From positions 987,913 through 1,051,912 of the forward strand of contig VWZW01004136.1 in the NCBI GenBank assembly GCA_013397115.1: a DNA stretch of 64,000 nucleotides, read 5' to 3'. The position numbers and the translations under genes are program-made. This document shows positions 22,401-37,400 of this stretch, piece after piece (positions within the stretch are counted from its first letter, which is position 1; the number at the start of each line of letters is the position of its first letter). The notes under the pieces are model-generated. The model was not told the origin of the DNA and made no database searches. It saw nothing but the letters and a program-made list of their open reading frames with translations. This stretch comes from Edolisoma coerulescens (Eukaryota; Chordata; Aves; Passeriformes; Campephagidae).

Positions 22401-25400
22401 GGTGTCTACTCAGGCATGAAATCCTCAGCACCTGGGAGGTATGTAAGTAATTACATTCATACAATTGTTTATTGACTTAACTTTGCTTAGATGCATCATT
22501 GTAGTGACAAGACAAAGATACTTCATTGTGCCTGGAAGTAAACTGCTTTTCTTTTGGCTCTTATTCGGTTTAAATTGCTTTTCTTTGGGCTCCTGTTCTG
22601 TTAGCTTGTTACAGAATTTTATTTAGCTGACTTTACAGAGGTGTCAGTTTGCTTCACGAAGCAGTATCTGATCTGAAAACCTCATGAATATGTAGGTTTG
22701 GCGTTGCCTGATTACAGAGAGCCTGTTACTGGATCACATAGTACTTAAAAACTTGCTGCCTTGCTTCCCTTTTTTTCCCCCCCACTCTTGAAGAGTCATA
22801 AGGAAGCGATTTTGTACATTAGTACTACACCCCATTTATTTAACAAAACAGCTGTAGTGCTAGATCTGATGGTTTTGGAAGTTTGGGGTTGACTTGCTCT
22901 TGTAGCTTGTCACGTGATTTATTACTTAATTATACACCAAGTGTGGTTATGTAATCTTGAGCACTTTAGCCTTCAGTTCTCGCTTGAAGTTTTCAACTGT
23001 TCTAATGACTTCATAAAACTGTCTAACTTAAACATTCACACTTTAAAAAGATAATAAAGACGTTCTTAAAACCATTTAAGCCTGTCTCAAATGCTAGCTG
23101 ACTAGGAACTTGCTACTAGAACTGTCACTATTTTAGTTAAATGTGCTGCAATTTAACCTTGAACCTATTATGCCAGGGAAATGGTATGCAAATGCCTCAG
23201 GTAAGAGAACAAGAAACCTGAATGGAATGATACAATTCTGAAAGGTCTTCTTTGATGGTTCTGTTTCTGTAAGATTTTCTCAGAGTCTTTCTGAAACTCT
23301 GAGGTTCCTGCTGAGAAAGTGCACTACTTCTGATAAGGGAACACAGTCTTTCAGGAGAGTGTAGTACAGGTAACTATTGCTTCAGAAAAATGGAGTTAAT
23401 GAGAAACAATCCATCTTGACGAAGATTTTCATTTGGCAAATAGACAAACTTTGCCCTGGCAAGAGCTCAATTAATGAGTTAGGCACTAGTAAGAAGCTTT
23501 TTATTCTCTAAGAATAGCATCTTTCACATTTCACCTTCCAGTAAGCAGATCTGGGTTGAGACTACTACACTTGACTGGTTAACTTGGCTTTCGCATAGTT
23601 TTATCAAAGCAACTTTTAATGTCCTTTTTATTTGAGTAGTTTTCTCAAGGAAAATCAGAATTTAAATAACGTGAAACAGGAATTTCTTACTGATGAATTA
23701 TAATGTAGGCAGATATAGGTAGAGAGATATACATTAAAAATTATCAGAGAATTAGGAAGTAAATAAACGTTTAAGTCAAATATTTGTTCTTTTATCCTTG
23801 GAATCTAATGATTACAACATTTATTGGAGGTTTTACATTTTACTCAGCAGCAATCATGTGGTTATTTTTGATAGAAGAAATGATAATGGTTTTATTCAGT
23901 CATTTGTTCTGACTTTGGATCTCTTGTATAAACAGCTTTTGCAGATCTAATCTCTGACATCGTGGAAGCAGCTGTAGAAGTAGAAACTATGATGGTCTCT
24001 GTGTATCGTGCTTTGCGCTAAAACTTTCTTTCAAGCTATGGTATGCTACTTGCCCATTTCACAGCAGTCTTCATGACAGCTGCTTCAGTTATGTAGCAGT
24101 AGAGCAAGACTCTCAAGTGCTTAGCTACAGCAATGTTAAATGAGTACTGTTTCTTCTACTGTGTGTGTATACGCAAAGAAGCAGTTTATCTTTCCTGTGA
24201 GGAGAGTGAGGGTTAGCCTATCTCGTTTTGCTTTGGTTAAATGCTGCTTTTCTGTGGCTCTCCAGTAACAGTACTTGCATAGGAAACCTGAACTTCTCCA
24301 TCTTTCTGTGGCTTAAATAATTTGAAAGGAAAAAGAAAACTTAAACTTAGCTTGGTTACAAAAATCAGAGCTGTCACTTCACACAGAAAATAGGGACTTC
24401 CTTGTTCACATCAGTAATTTTGAAGATTCGACCTTGACTATTGGATGACCAAGATAACTTAGTAAGATGAAGTCCAAATTAAAAAAAGGGAATTTCCCAA
24501 CTTAATTTTATACCTGTACATTGCTTTACCATATCTGTCTTTGCTTTTTCATAAGTAAAAGACAAAAAGCGTTTCCCAGTAGTACTGAGGACTTTCTTCT
24601 TTTGTTTGCAGTAAAAGGGTACCAGGATAAAACAGCAGCGTTCTAAGCTCCAGTTTAATATTGGATGGGAATGTAGCTTGTCTAGGAAACCCCTTAGGTG
24701 CATCTTGGCCTCTGTTAAGACGACTTTTTTTCCAAGGAGTCTAGGCTTCTAACATGACCTGAAGGCTCTTCTATAGGGGAACTTTTTATGGGAGAACCTC
24801 TTCACTGATATTTTGCTTTTTATATCAAGGAGCATTGGATTAAAAAAATCATGTATCTGGAATAAGTGTTTAATTATCTATAATTTAGATCTTTTTTAGA
24901 GTTTTTGGGTTTTGAAGAATCAGGATCTTGAGGAGGATTTGGAACTTCCAAGAGGAAATGGACTTAATACCTGGGGTTTTCTGCATAAGCCAGGGCCTCT
25001 GCATTATTCCTACTTTCAGATATTTCCAGGGTTATATTTGCTGTATCATCTTTTGTCTGTTCAGAAGCACGCAATCCCTAAATAGCATTAAGCATTAGGG
25101 ATTTTGTCTCAGCCCAATTAAGAAAGCTCCTAACAATTCACGTGTTACTGGAATCAGTGGACTAGAGCAGGAAAACAGTGCCCACCTTTTTTCGTGTGCT
25201 TGAGAAGTGGGGAGGAGAAACACACTCTAGGAAACTGGAGTTGGAGAAAAAAGCCTGGATTGGTAAGATTTCCCAACCAGCAGTTAGGTTGTAATGAATG
25301 TGCAGACCTCTCTCACCCAGAGACTTTGCTGCATGTGAGATGTGCTCAGCTATGATTTGAAGCAGGTAGCTGAAATTGTCAGTTGGGCACTTCTGCAGCA

Positions 25401-28400
25401 CCTGGCTCTTGTACTGTTGAATGGCCAGGCTCAGAACAGATGCAGCAAGGCCCTTAGAGGGCAGCAACCTGAATGTTCCTGCGTAGGAAAGAGGGAGGGA
25501 CGAGCAAGAGAAGAGTGAATCACAATAAAAGAAACAATCTTATTGCTTAATTTTAATAGGAAGCTGGGCATTTGCAAAATGCTGAAAAATTAGCCAGGTT
25601 TTGCAGTTATTTCACCAGGTTCTTAGGTTTTATCTTTTGACTTAAGTATTTGCAAGCTTGGGGGGCTCCTGTTTTGGCAAGAAGATGGCTTTATATGATG
25701 GCAAGTCTTCAGGAAGGCAAACTTCATACTTTAAGGAGTACCTGTGCTCCAGTTCTGGGATATGTACTCTGGAAAATGATTGCAGTTATTAAATGGTGCC
25801 TCTGTTTTCAAGTTGCCAAACCAATGACTGGATAAGGTGGCAAGCAAGAAACATCATGCCCTGATGGGAAGTGAATGGCAGTGTAAAACTACTGCTCTGT
25901 AGGGAAAAAGTACCAGGCATGTGGAGTAAAGTATAGGTAATGCATTTTATCTTTGAGAGATGATATCTTGGCCTGATAGATTGACTGATGTTAATATGGA
26001 CCTTAACAAATTAGGGAGATGGACAATCACCAACTGTATGAAGTTTAACAAGGGCAAGTGCCAGATGCTGCACCTGGGATGGGGCAACCCTGGATGTATG
26101 GAGAGACTGGGGAATGAGAGGCTGGAGAGCAGCACTGCAGAAAGGCACCTCAATGTGCTCTGTGATTCTGTGGAGGTCATCAATTCAGTTAAAAGTCTGC
26201 TAGGCTATAGTATTCCTTCATTGAATGGCACCATCTAATCATTCAGGACGAGAAATCTGTTCATCATTTTTCTCCAGCGCAAGGGTCAGAGATACTCAAA
26301 CACTTAGGAAGAAGTGGTGTTGGCATTCAGAAGTGCTGGTGCAGGCTTAAACGGACTCATGGCACCTTCATGTGGCATCCCATGGAACTGCAGCTGAAAA
26401 CGACTTGTTACTAAGGAGTGTGGGCTGCGTTTCTTTCACCATTAAATTCCCTGGAAGAATTTACAGTAACTGTTGCATGACAGAGTAGACCAATGGGCTG
26501 CTGTTTCTAGGGGGAAGACCATTCCTATGATACAGTACCGCAAGTGCCTCAGCTATTATACTGCAACAAATTACAGGTAGGAAGAAATGGTTCTAGGAGT
26601 CTAAAGGAGAAAACACATACCAGAAACTTATGCTACTGCTTCAAGGTGGCATCATGATGGTATTTTTGAAGTAGAGCATTTAAATGTTCATCTAGTATGT
26701 TCTGGGGTTTTGCTACTTGGTTTGAGACGCGTAAGGATAGCAAGTCTCCATGGGATGAGGGGGAAGAATAAGGTATCATCTAAGTACTTGATTAAAACAA
26801 AATATAATTAAATGTTAATTAATACCATACCTGCCTTCCGTTCCTCTGGTTTCCACCTCCATTGTGAATGACTGTCTCTCTTAACTGGCTTAAGTTTCAG
26901 AGGCATTCCAATTTCTTACTGTATTTAAATGCGTTGTTAAAACATCTAGATGTAAAAGAGATGGAAGTAAAATAATACTGGATTGTTATCAGTGACTATT
27001 TGACTTATGTTGATCTTCAACTTTTACCAAATAAAGTTCTTTATTCAGATGGTAACTTGGTGTGTCATTTCATCCCTATTCCCTATACCCTGCCTATTTC
27101 CCAAGTCCCACTTACACTTACTTAAAATTGTGGTCTTAAGATGAAAATCCTTTGGGTGAATCAGGATCGAGTGTCACTAATTCAAGTGTAAAAATGGCCT
27201 TTTATAGAAAAGGTAATGAGGGTGCATAGGATTAAATCCTTCTGCTTAAACATGTCAGAAACTGTATTTAGGTTTAGGGTTGTAAATTGAAGACAGATTT
27301 TGTAGATCAGAGTTCATTGACTTCAGTACAGAGCCTTGTATTATCTTTCAAAGAACTCTTTTGATTTGAGGGTTTTTAAAGCCCTTGTTTCACTTAGCCC
27401 CATTAAAGAAAGGATAATTAACTTACTCCAATTTAGAGGTATAAAATGGAGAAGGGTAATGTTACATGCATTATTTTAACTTTCAGCCTCACATATCAAC
27501 CACAATGTTTTATCAGCAAAGTCATTGGCTGGTTTGTACTGCCTCTGTGGTAGTAGGGAAATAACTTGGGAATTGCCAGTGGTTTTGTGTATGGGTAGTA
27601 ATGCTGATGCAGCAGTGACCAAAAGTGCCTTTCCTTTGATTGTGTTTGGATTCTGAGAAATATCTTGTTTCTGCAGCATAGACAAACAGTGTGGTAGTAT
27701 AAGAGTCTTAAACAAAGGTACTTCCACCCCCCACTCCACCATGTTAAGAGAAGCACGGGATTCTTAATGGTGATCAGGGGATGGAGAAATAGTCAAACAT
27801 TGGGATATCTTTAACTTGAGAAGAGTTAAAGGCGGAGAGAAGCTGAATAGCTTCATTTTGTAGAAATACAATTACTTCCTGGATAGACTCAAATGTGTTT
27901 TATCCTTATACCCACCAAAATAGTAATTTGTCTTGTGGATAAATTTGTAAATTGATTTTCATATACTTTTCCTACACTGATGTTCAAATTTAATCCCGTG
28001 GAAAAGTAGAAGTGGATATATGACTTCATATTGATGTACTTCTAGCAAATGAATTGTAATAAATGTTATCGTAAAGCATGGTTGTACTTCTTCAGTTCTG
28101 TAGATGATCTGTGTATTCAGTTATATCTTCCAGATGCTTTGCTCGTAATGGTTTTTTTAAAAGTATTCTGTATTATAGTAACTATCCCATTCCATATTTT
28201 TCCACAATAATTTAAAAAGTATTTTTCCAAAATAATTTTAATATCGTATGTTTTACTCTTCATCATATATTTAAGTGAAAGAATGCTCTGAAGTTGGAGT
28301 AAGATAGGGTGGGGATGTTTGATTCATGTGTTGGTGCAGCTGTATAGGAGGAGATGTTAGGAAGCCTTCTATATGACTTTCCTAGTAGCTACATTCACTC

Positions 28401-31400
28401 CAGTGTTGTTAGAGCTCCAATTTTAACTTCTTGTTGGTCTTAACTCATACTTGTCCTTAGGACATTTTTATTTCATCTCTATGAAAAACTGTATGGAGGG
28501 TTTTCTTTTAAAAATAACTATTGACCATATCTGGCAGACTTATCTAAGAGAAGATGAGGATTTCTGAAGTTAAACCCTGCTTTACTGGTGCTGCAGTTTT
28601 CTCTTGGTTTAGTTAACTTCTGTCCAACCTGCAAATTAAGTTCTAGTAGTTGGACAGCTTGGTCTTTTTCCCAGCTAATTAGCTTCTATAATTACATCAT
28701 AATGTTTTGTGCTGGACTGAATCTTAACCAACATTTGTGTTGTTACTTGATGTTGTAAAGTAGATGATACTGAAACAGCATTGGTGTGGCAGGAAGGCTA
28801 CTTGTCGTAGTGATCAAATTAGTATAATTGTCTCTTTTTGCACTGGTCTTGGCTTTCTTGTTTGAGAGAATGTGGGGAGGACGATATTAATGATGCTATA
28901 AGCACTAAAAAGATAAAGCACTCTTAATTCGTTTTAGTGTCTGGGCAGAAGGGGTGAAGCCAGAAGGCACCTCTGCAGCTATGCAATGCAACCCGTGGGC
29001 TCAAAGCAAGGCTGACAAGAGCAGGTTGTTCAGATCCTTGTACAATTTGGTTGTGACTTTACAACCTCTCTGTGCAATTGCTTCCCAGTGTTTGACTGCC
29101 TTCAAAGTGGAAGTTTTCTTTTTATGTTCAACTGGAATCTAATTAGTTTTCCTGAAAAATAAACCCTTTGCCACGGGGAAGAAAGCTTGATAGGTACTGC
29201 CATCTATTCTATCATGTAATTTCAGTAACTTTTTACTCCTTCAAAGACCATAAGTCCAGAACAGCTTTTTCCTTTGTGATTCCCCAAATAGAATGTATTC
29301 AGATGCCGATGGCTTGTTTTGTTTGTCAGTAGGCAAGAAGCTTCCTGTCTCTTTTATCACAAAGATTTAAGGCAGATCAAAGCAGTTTAAGTAGTAGTCC
29401 ATTCTCACTGTAATTCATAATGTGTGCTTCAACAAATTTGCATCGACCATCAAGATTAAGATTTTTATACACAAAAGGAGAATTACTGGAGGACATTTGC
29501 AACTTAAATTTTGAGCAATTTTGCACAATTGATGGAGAGGGAGCTCTAGAAGAGTTTGCTGTAAGTTGCTTGCATGAAGGCTGCTGTTACTTGTAAAGGT
29601 GCCTATATAGAGGGTTTGCTAGGAAGAGCGCTGTGAGTCACTACAAGGAACTCTGGTTGTGCAGTAATTTTCCTGTACAGACTACTGCTACTAGCTCTTA
29701 CCTTAAGGCCAGAGATTGTTGCTTCAAAGGTAACACAGTTTAAAAATGTAGAAGAGAGAAACAAGAACAATGAGAAGTTGATATTTAGAACATGAAATAA
29801 ATAATAAATTGGAAGAACAACCTAGAGGTGAGAGACGGGGACAAAAGGAAACATAATTAGAAGTAAAATGTGTATATAATATCTAATCTCTGGAATAGTG
29901 AAGGAAGGGATATAAAGAAATGAGCTTAAATTTCAGACAGAGATCAAGACTAGATGTTAGTAAACAAATTTTATCACCCATAAGAAATTTTATTTAGCTT
30001 ATTCTTGATAGTATGTAATGATATATTATCATCTTGAGCAGTTGTGGAATCTTTAGGATGACATCAGCATGGTTTAAATGTATATCATGTCTTCAAGTTC
30101 TTCACTCTGTGGTTATGGCCAAAACCAGACTGGATATCATGGGATGAAGAAAAAAATTCTGTAGTTAGTGTGTCTATATAATGGGAAAAGTAGTTACTGG
30201 AATATCTTAAACTGAAGCTACAAATAAGTTTAAATTAATTGTTACTATTGTCCTTTAAAATTAATCAATAAAGGAGTTATCTGTTGTTCCATGTGTATTG
30301 GTTACTCAGTATCCTTGATTTCCAGCTTTAATTATCAGTGTCATGCGTGTTGAAATTTGCTTAGCTCTTTTGTATTAATAACACTGGTTTTTGTTTTTTT
30401 CCCCAGTTTCTATGGAGATTTTGGACCTTTAAATTTGGCAATGTTATACAGATACTGCTGTAAACTAAATAAGAAATTAAAGGTAAGCTTAGTTTAAAAA
30501 CAATGTTCCTATATTTTTGTATTTTCAAATTGAAATAAAATTTGCCAGTTTGGAAGAGGTTGTTAGGTGCTCACTAGCTAGATGGTTATTGCTAAGCTTT
30601 AAGGATGTTCTTTGTTGGGAGTTTGTTTCCCTCTGAAGAGTGAAAGCAAATGATATGCCCTCATTTTGGCTTAGGAGGTGAGGCAGGTGACCGAAGGCTG
30701 TGTTCATCTTTTTGCATAACCTTAACACTTTCAAGACAATAGTAACAAAAGCCTCTGCTTGTGTCATGGGTTTTCAGCTGATGAAGTGTGTATGCTGGTC
30801 TGAATAACTGAAAAAACAGGTATTCAAGGAAGAAAACATGGGTCCTGAAATCACACTGTTTAAAGTAAGGCTCAGTGGAAAGGGGGGTGGGGGGCAGAGC
30901 AAGAACCAGAAGGCCTTGGTACTATGAGAGCACTGCTAGGCAGTAGGTGAAACGTGGGTGTGTTATCAACACAGTTTTGGTCACAAATCTAAACCATGGC
31001 TGCTGCGGCTAAACCCCAGCTCCATCCCAGCCAGACCCACTGAATGTATGTACAGCTGCCGACTTAACCTTCTCCAGATACCTGTGAAGAAGTGATTTGC
31101 AGCATGTATAGAAAATCTGTCAGCTGCAAGAAAAGAAACAGATGTTTTTATTCCAAAATGCTAATTGATATAACTTGTGGGCAAATAGTGAGGAAACTCT
31201 TCACTAAATATTAGAGATTTAAAATCTTTGTAATATAAAGTATTAGACCTGTTACTGACAGAAGGGGAAAATGGGACAACAGATGTGATTGCTTTGGCCA
31301 CTGTTAAGAGGGTCCCTTTATGGAAAATGACATTATGTCTAGGGGCACAAATGAAACCTGTAGTTAAGTTGATTCATGCTATCTGCTGCTTTCAGGGGCA

Positions 31401-34400
31401 TGCTGAATTCCATGTGTTCTTAAGAGGAGGTTCTGCAAACTGAGGGGCTTGTAGAGTTGCTACAAACTTCTTGAAAAAAAAAAGAAGTGCTTCTAGTGAA
31501 AATTTACATTGCTCCTTAATTTAAAAAGATGTTTGTAAAGATAAAAAGTTAAACTCTGCTGTTTTTAATTTTGAATGCCTGTGCTCATATTGGGAAAACA
31601 TTGGATTTGCTATTTGATAACACCAGATACCTTATAAATACATTATCAACCTACTTTGCAGTGCCACTGTCTCATTCAAACACATGACCAATGATTCTTA
31701 TTCAGTAGGAATCTATTTTTTTTTCACCTTAATTCTGCTGTTTGTGACCTTATATTTGAGTTATTAAAAACTGGAGAATGCTTGCTCTGTGAAGAAGTTA
31801 CTCCAGAGAACCAGTAATAAACCTACTATTCTAACTTCACTGTGCCCATGGGAACTAGGAATTGGTTTTGTCTTTTCCAGGTTCAGATTGAGACTGTGAT
31901 CAGTTTGGGACCTTAATACAGTCTCATGTATTACTGTGTGCCTTCAATTTTCTAGCTAGGTATGAAGAGTTTCACCCAGAAAATAAGTATGCAACTACTA
32001 AATATCTCAGGGGTTTTTTTAATGGTTCAGTATAAACAGGAATGTGTCTGCAGTCTTTATTTTTGTTGTGAGACCATCATCTTGCTCATTGAATGAGGCA
32101 AGCTAATTGTCAGAAGTGGCTTGTAAGCATGATGATGGAGATTGGATGTTATGATGGCAAAAATAAACAAGGGAGCTAAATTGGAACTGAACTATTAACC
32201 CTGATATTTGCAGGGTTGGTTTAGCAAACTGTAATGTTATTTTGATGTAACTTCTCTATTTTTTGAAAAGAGTGAATGTACTTGCACTGCTGGATGAAGG
32301 GTGCAGCTGGCCAGGACCAGGACAGAGAAGTCTCCTCTGGGAGGAAGTGCCGTTTGTTGCTGCTGGCTTGCTAGAGGCTAATTCCAAATGGGTTAAATTA
32401 AACTCCTGATGCATGAGAGAGAAGGGTAACCTGGTAGTGCAACCGCTTGAAAGTAATACCTGGAATCAAACAGCTAAAGCTTGGAATACTGCCAGCATGG
32501 TATAGAAACTTACATATGAATAGAGTCCAGTCTGGCTGATTGGCACTACCCCTGGGGTCGGCCAGTACTGCTAGTGTAAGCTTTGCTCTTCTGGTAGTTA
32601 AAATACGTGCCACGCTCTGTGCTAATTTAGATACCATCTGCAGTGGGTAAGTAGGCTTGTAAGATCGAGTCCCAGGGCTGAAGCCTGCCTCTGCATGTCT
32701 ATTTACATGCCTCAGAGGAGTGCATCTGCTGGGGACTGTAGGCCTAGCTACAGTGACTGCTGCTCAGCTTCCCCAGGCGAGAATTACAGTCACCATTTCT
32801 ACGCCTCATCTTCTCATGTCTGTCCTTCACACATGTCCCCAAGAGGAGTTCTGGGGCCTGAACTAGTGTGTTCACAAGTTCATGACCTGTGACTTATCTG
32901 CCCTGGAGCAGCAAAAGTATGGTAATTCTCATGTGGCACCAGTGATGTGTAAGCAGCCTGGGATGAGTATTTCAGAGATGGGAAGTACAGATTGGACTAA
33001 GGACAGAGAGAGAGTCCTATTGGGCAACTGCTGCTTGCACACCCTTGCCTAAAGGGTGCCCTGTGACCAGCAGCAGGAGTTTTTTGATCATAGGAAGTAA
33101 AAGACACTGCAGATTATCATGGGATGGTTGCTGTTGCCATACTGCAACACTTCTGGGACCCTGAAGCAATCATAATGCTTAAGCCCAGATGATGTGGTGT
33201 ACTTGGTTGGGTAAGCACTTAATGTACTTTTCTTAAGAAAAGGGTTTTGAAGTATGGCACAAAAAGAAATTATTCACAAACGTGATGGTTTTGGTGTGGA
33301 TATGGCGTCTCAAAAGGAATTTAAGACTTAGACTTCTTTAATTTTGAAACTTCTATGGATAGGAACAGGAGAAATGAAAGTATGAGATCTCATTAAAACT
33401 AGAAAGCCCCACAAACTTAGCTTTCAAGTCTTTCAGCTATATCTGTTTCTGTTTTGGGAGAGTTCAACATGGAGGCAGTGTTCTGCTTTCCCTGTTCCTT
33501 TCTTGGGGGACTGGTGAGAAAGAAGGATACCAGGATACCAGTTTGAAATGTGCTAATGGCAGACCAACATTTTAAAGTAAACTGTTGTAACTTTATGCTG
33601 ACTGATTTTTTAAAACAGTAAATAATTCTGTTCTGAAGAGGTAAAGAGTTTATTCAGATATCCATTTGCTGAGAAAGTTTGAGGCAAAGTCTTGGCTATG
33701 CCTTATAGGAGAACCATTCTGACCTTGTTGTGTTTGTAATTTTTCAATTGCTGATTTCTGTGAAGATGATTTTCACTATCCAAGTCAACAGCAAGGAAAA
33801 AGTGCTTTTCTGTGCTGTCTTCTTGATATTTGAATTCTGTTCAGGGAAAAAAATACTTGACTAAGCAACTGGGCTTCATTTTTGTAAGAAAGTTTTTTTC
33901 TTGTTTTAAGTAAGTCTGGTTTCATAAAAACTGCTTTTAAAAAACTGTTGTTTTTTATCTGTGCGTAGCCTTACACATCCTTGATAAATTAAGGAGCAGA
34001 AGTAATCAGAGAGTGTTGCTGTTATAAATGGTACAAGTATTGAAGATCAAAGACAGGAGAGGAGAGGTACTGGCAGGTTTATAAACTATGGGGTTAACAT
34101 TTTTTTGTATGCTAACTGTATTGCTGCTGAATCATAGAGGGGTTTGACTTATTTTTTTGTTTTAATATAAATAAACTGTTGGGCATACACATGGAGCTGT
34201 AGTAATTGCAAAGCATCTCCTTTAGGACAGCCTAGATTTTGAGGCAGGGTTGCATGCATGTGTTTAATTATTTTCTATTAAGTTTGCCAGTCTTGTATTC
34301 ACTGCTATTTACATGTGCATATTACCTTTATATACACCTGTATATATAAAAATGTAGAATTTGCATAGATCTAGGCTTATTAAACACATTGAAGTAATTT

Positions 34401-37400
34401 CTTGCTTGAACAGTACAACTATGTTAAACCATATCTATTATATAAAATGCTGTCAAATAATATGGTGATTTTACACAGCTATCAATCCAGTAATTGTCCA
34501 CCACGGCACTTTCTAATCCTGTCATCAATTTCTCTGCAAATAAATCTCTTTTGAGATCTACAAGGAACTTTTAAAAAAGAATAGTTTAATCTTACAGTGA
34601 AAGTAAGTGTTCTGTAACCCTCTCATATACCTTATGAATTAGTTTTATCACCTAAAGCAAAAACTGCTACACTTTCTGTGTAACCTCTGCTTTTAATTTA
34701 CAAGATTGTCTTTCAGTATGTTCCTCTGGGATATATCTTGGCAGATACTGTTGTGTTATACTGTTAAAATTTTATCTTTTAATGATGTGTGAGACTGATA
34801 AAATTTTCTTACTGGTAAAGGATATTTTTAGTGCTTCATAGCGTGTGCACCTTAGTTTTGTTGTGGAAAAGAAAGATTATTGGCAACTGTGTTATCTGCA
34901 ACTATAGTTATTCCCTAGATGACCTGTATTGAAAAAGTCCATGTTGAAACATTCCTGGTTCTTCAGAGTTGTGCAATGCCTAAGGGAAAGCCCTAATTCG
35001 TTCAGGTGGAGCTCTGGAGCTGTAAAAATAGTCACCTCCCAGACTGTTGTGAAAGCTTATCATTGAACCTGGCCAGAGGAGTAGATGTAGCTTATTAAAT
35101 ATGGTCAGAAAATCAGTACTTTTTAAAATAGATCATGTAGCTTAGTTTTGATAATGAAAGCGCACGGAGTTGACAAATTGCATGTTAATGTTAACAGATG
35201 CATTGCATTGATGCTTCAGCAAACACCTACTGTAAAAATTTTCTGATACTAGTGTGTAAATAAAATCAGTGATTTGTTTTATAGGCTTCTGAAAAGTTAA
35301 ATTGTGCTGCAGTTTTCCACTGCTTGCTATGCTATAAGGCATTAATGTCGGTTTTCAATTTTGTGTTAAAGCTGTTGTCAGGATTCTAAACGCATTTAAA
35401 TATTTAATATAACAAGGATTAAACCCTTACATTTTGAAAATTATGCAATAAAACTGATACATTGTTTTCATCTAAATATTCTGGAAACTTCAGGTTATGG
35501 CTGCTTCAGGTACAAAAGTGTCTCAAAATTGGAATGACTTGATATACCCATATGATTAAAATATCTATTCTATGAAATAAAACAAGAAATATGGTCTTAT
35601 TACATAGAACTTACTTCTCACTAGCTAGCTTTGCAGTTTAAAATCGTGTTTTAGGTGAACTGTAAACTGCTGCAAAGAACTTTGCTTTAAAATAAGTAGT
35701 AGTCAATAAGTTATAATTGAAGTTCTGTCACTGTTGCATAACTACTGTAATCTTATCCCACCTACACATCATGGGTGGAATTGCAGTTAGAGAACACTAA
35801 AATTAAAAAATTGAGGAGGGGGAAGAAGGGAGGAATCTTAAAGTACTGGGATTAATTTTGTCAAGTTTTAATAATAATTGAATGCCTCACTAATTAAGTA
35901 ACTACTTGTGCTTTGTATGTTTGCACGTACACAGAGAGATGTTGCTGTTGGCCTCAAGATACAACCTCTTCCAATCAACAGCAACCAGCTATTTCAGGAA
36001 TTAAAAGTCCTATTAAAATACACTCAGTTGCACCTCTGGAAGTTGTGGCTTGTAAGACCAGACGGGAGTGTGCAGTTAGAACTGTGACTAAAGGTGCTGT
36101 TTCTGGGGGGTGGGAGTAAGAAACTCGCTGTTGTACCTACATCAGTTTTCTCCTGAGTTGATCGGCTATTTGATTTTTTTAGTAAAATTTGATTCTGTTG
36201 TTAAAACTGTTCTAAAATTTGCAACAAGGTTTGAGATGAGAGTTGACATTGACAGATTTCTGGAAGTGAAATGCAGTTGGCACTACAAATGAAACACTGT
36301 TCTGAAGCAGTTACCTTATCTCCCCTCCCCAAGTGTCAACAGTGTCAAGAGTTTAAAAACCTAAAGCTGGGTAACAGCAGCCACCGGTATTAGGGCATTT
36401 TATAGAACGTGCAACTTTTGAAAATAGAAAAATGCTTCAAATATTTAGAAACATAATCTAGTATGTCTGTTGATGACTTCCTCAAAACTGTGGGAGTACT
36501 GTAAAAATCAGTCAGGAAAAACATGCAGTAGTGTAGCAGAATATAATGGAAGTGTGGCAACTCATGAAGTTTAAAAAATTCTTAATGCAGTAAATTGTCT
36601 AACTTGCCGTTTTTAAGTGACAGTGTTGTCTCTCTCTGGCTTTAAATAGTTTTGCCGCAGCTTGTCATTATTGTTCTTTTCTGGTGCTTGTTGATTTTGT
36701 TTTCAATGGGAGGTTTGTCCACAGGATTCTGACACAGGCTTCTTTTCTTCCTAAAGAAACAAGAATTGCGAGTGTTACTGGTTTTGTCTTTGCCCAGCCT
36801 TTTCTTCAGGCTTTTCTCTTATGCAATCTTTTCTTTTTCTTTTTTTTACCTTTTTAAATGAATTCTTTCTGTTGAAGCTTTCTAAAGATGTCCATCACCC
36901 CATTTTAAAATAGTATAGATGGAAGTGTTTAACTTAAGAAATGCCTGTAAGTTTGATTGCTTGAGTTTTTCTTTTGTCTTCTCCACAGAATTATGTGCTA
37001 AAGAGATTTAACATACAGGAGGATGTTTTAGTTTGAAAATGTCAATGTCTTTAATCAGTGTTCATAAGCTAATGTTTCAAATATTTAAACTTGGGGGAAA
37101 AAGTCCAGTTTTTTATATTGAAGATTTTGGTTCAACTCTACTTTATAGCATGTTTTTGTACAGCTAACTAAGAAATCTGCCTGGAAACAGTGGCTATTTC
37201 CTTGCACTCTTATTTATCTGTGATATAAGAAGATTGTTCAGAGTATCAGTAATTTTTTCTCCTTTAATTTTAAGAATCTCTTTATAAGAATTTTTTCTGA
37301 CTTATTTTCCAGTTTTGGAAAAGTGATTTTGCTAAAGTATTCTTAAAGCATATTCTTTTCTTATTAAATATGCTGTTTTGTTTGTTTACTTTCTTTTAAA

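Larger units (their letters stand above)
19964..30406 (+). other. CDC14A intron 2
   Basis: A 10.4 kb intron with a CR1 fragment at 25950-26195, a second minus-oriented one near 29030-29150 and A/T tracts near 21361 and 21840. An unexplained minus-strand open frame lies at 25162-25467. No RNA gene is recognised. Confidence 0.75.
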
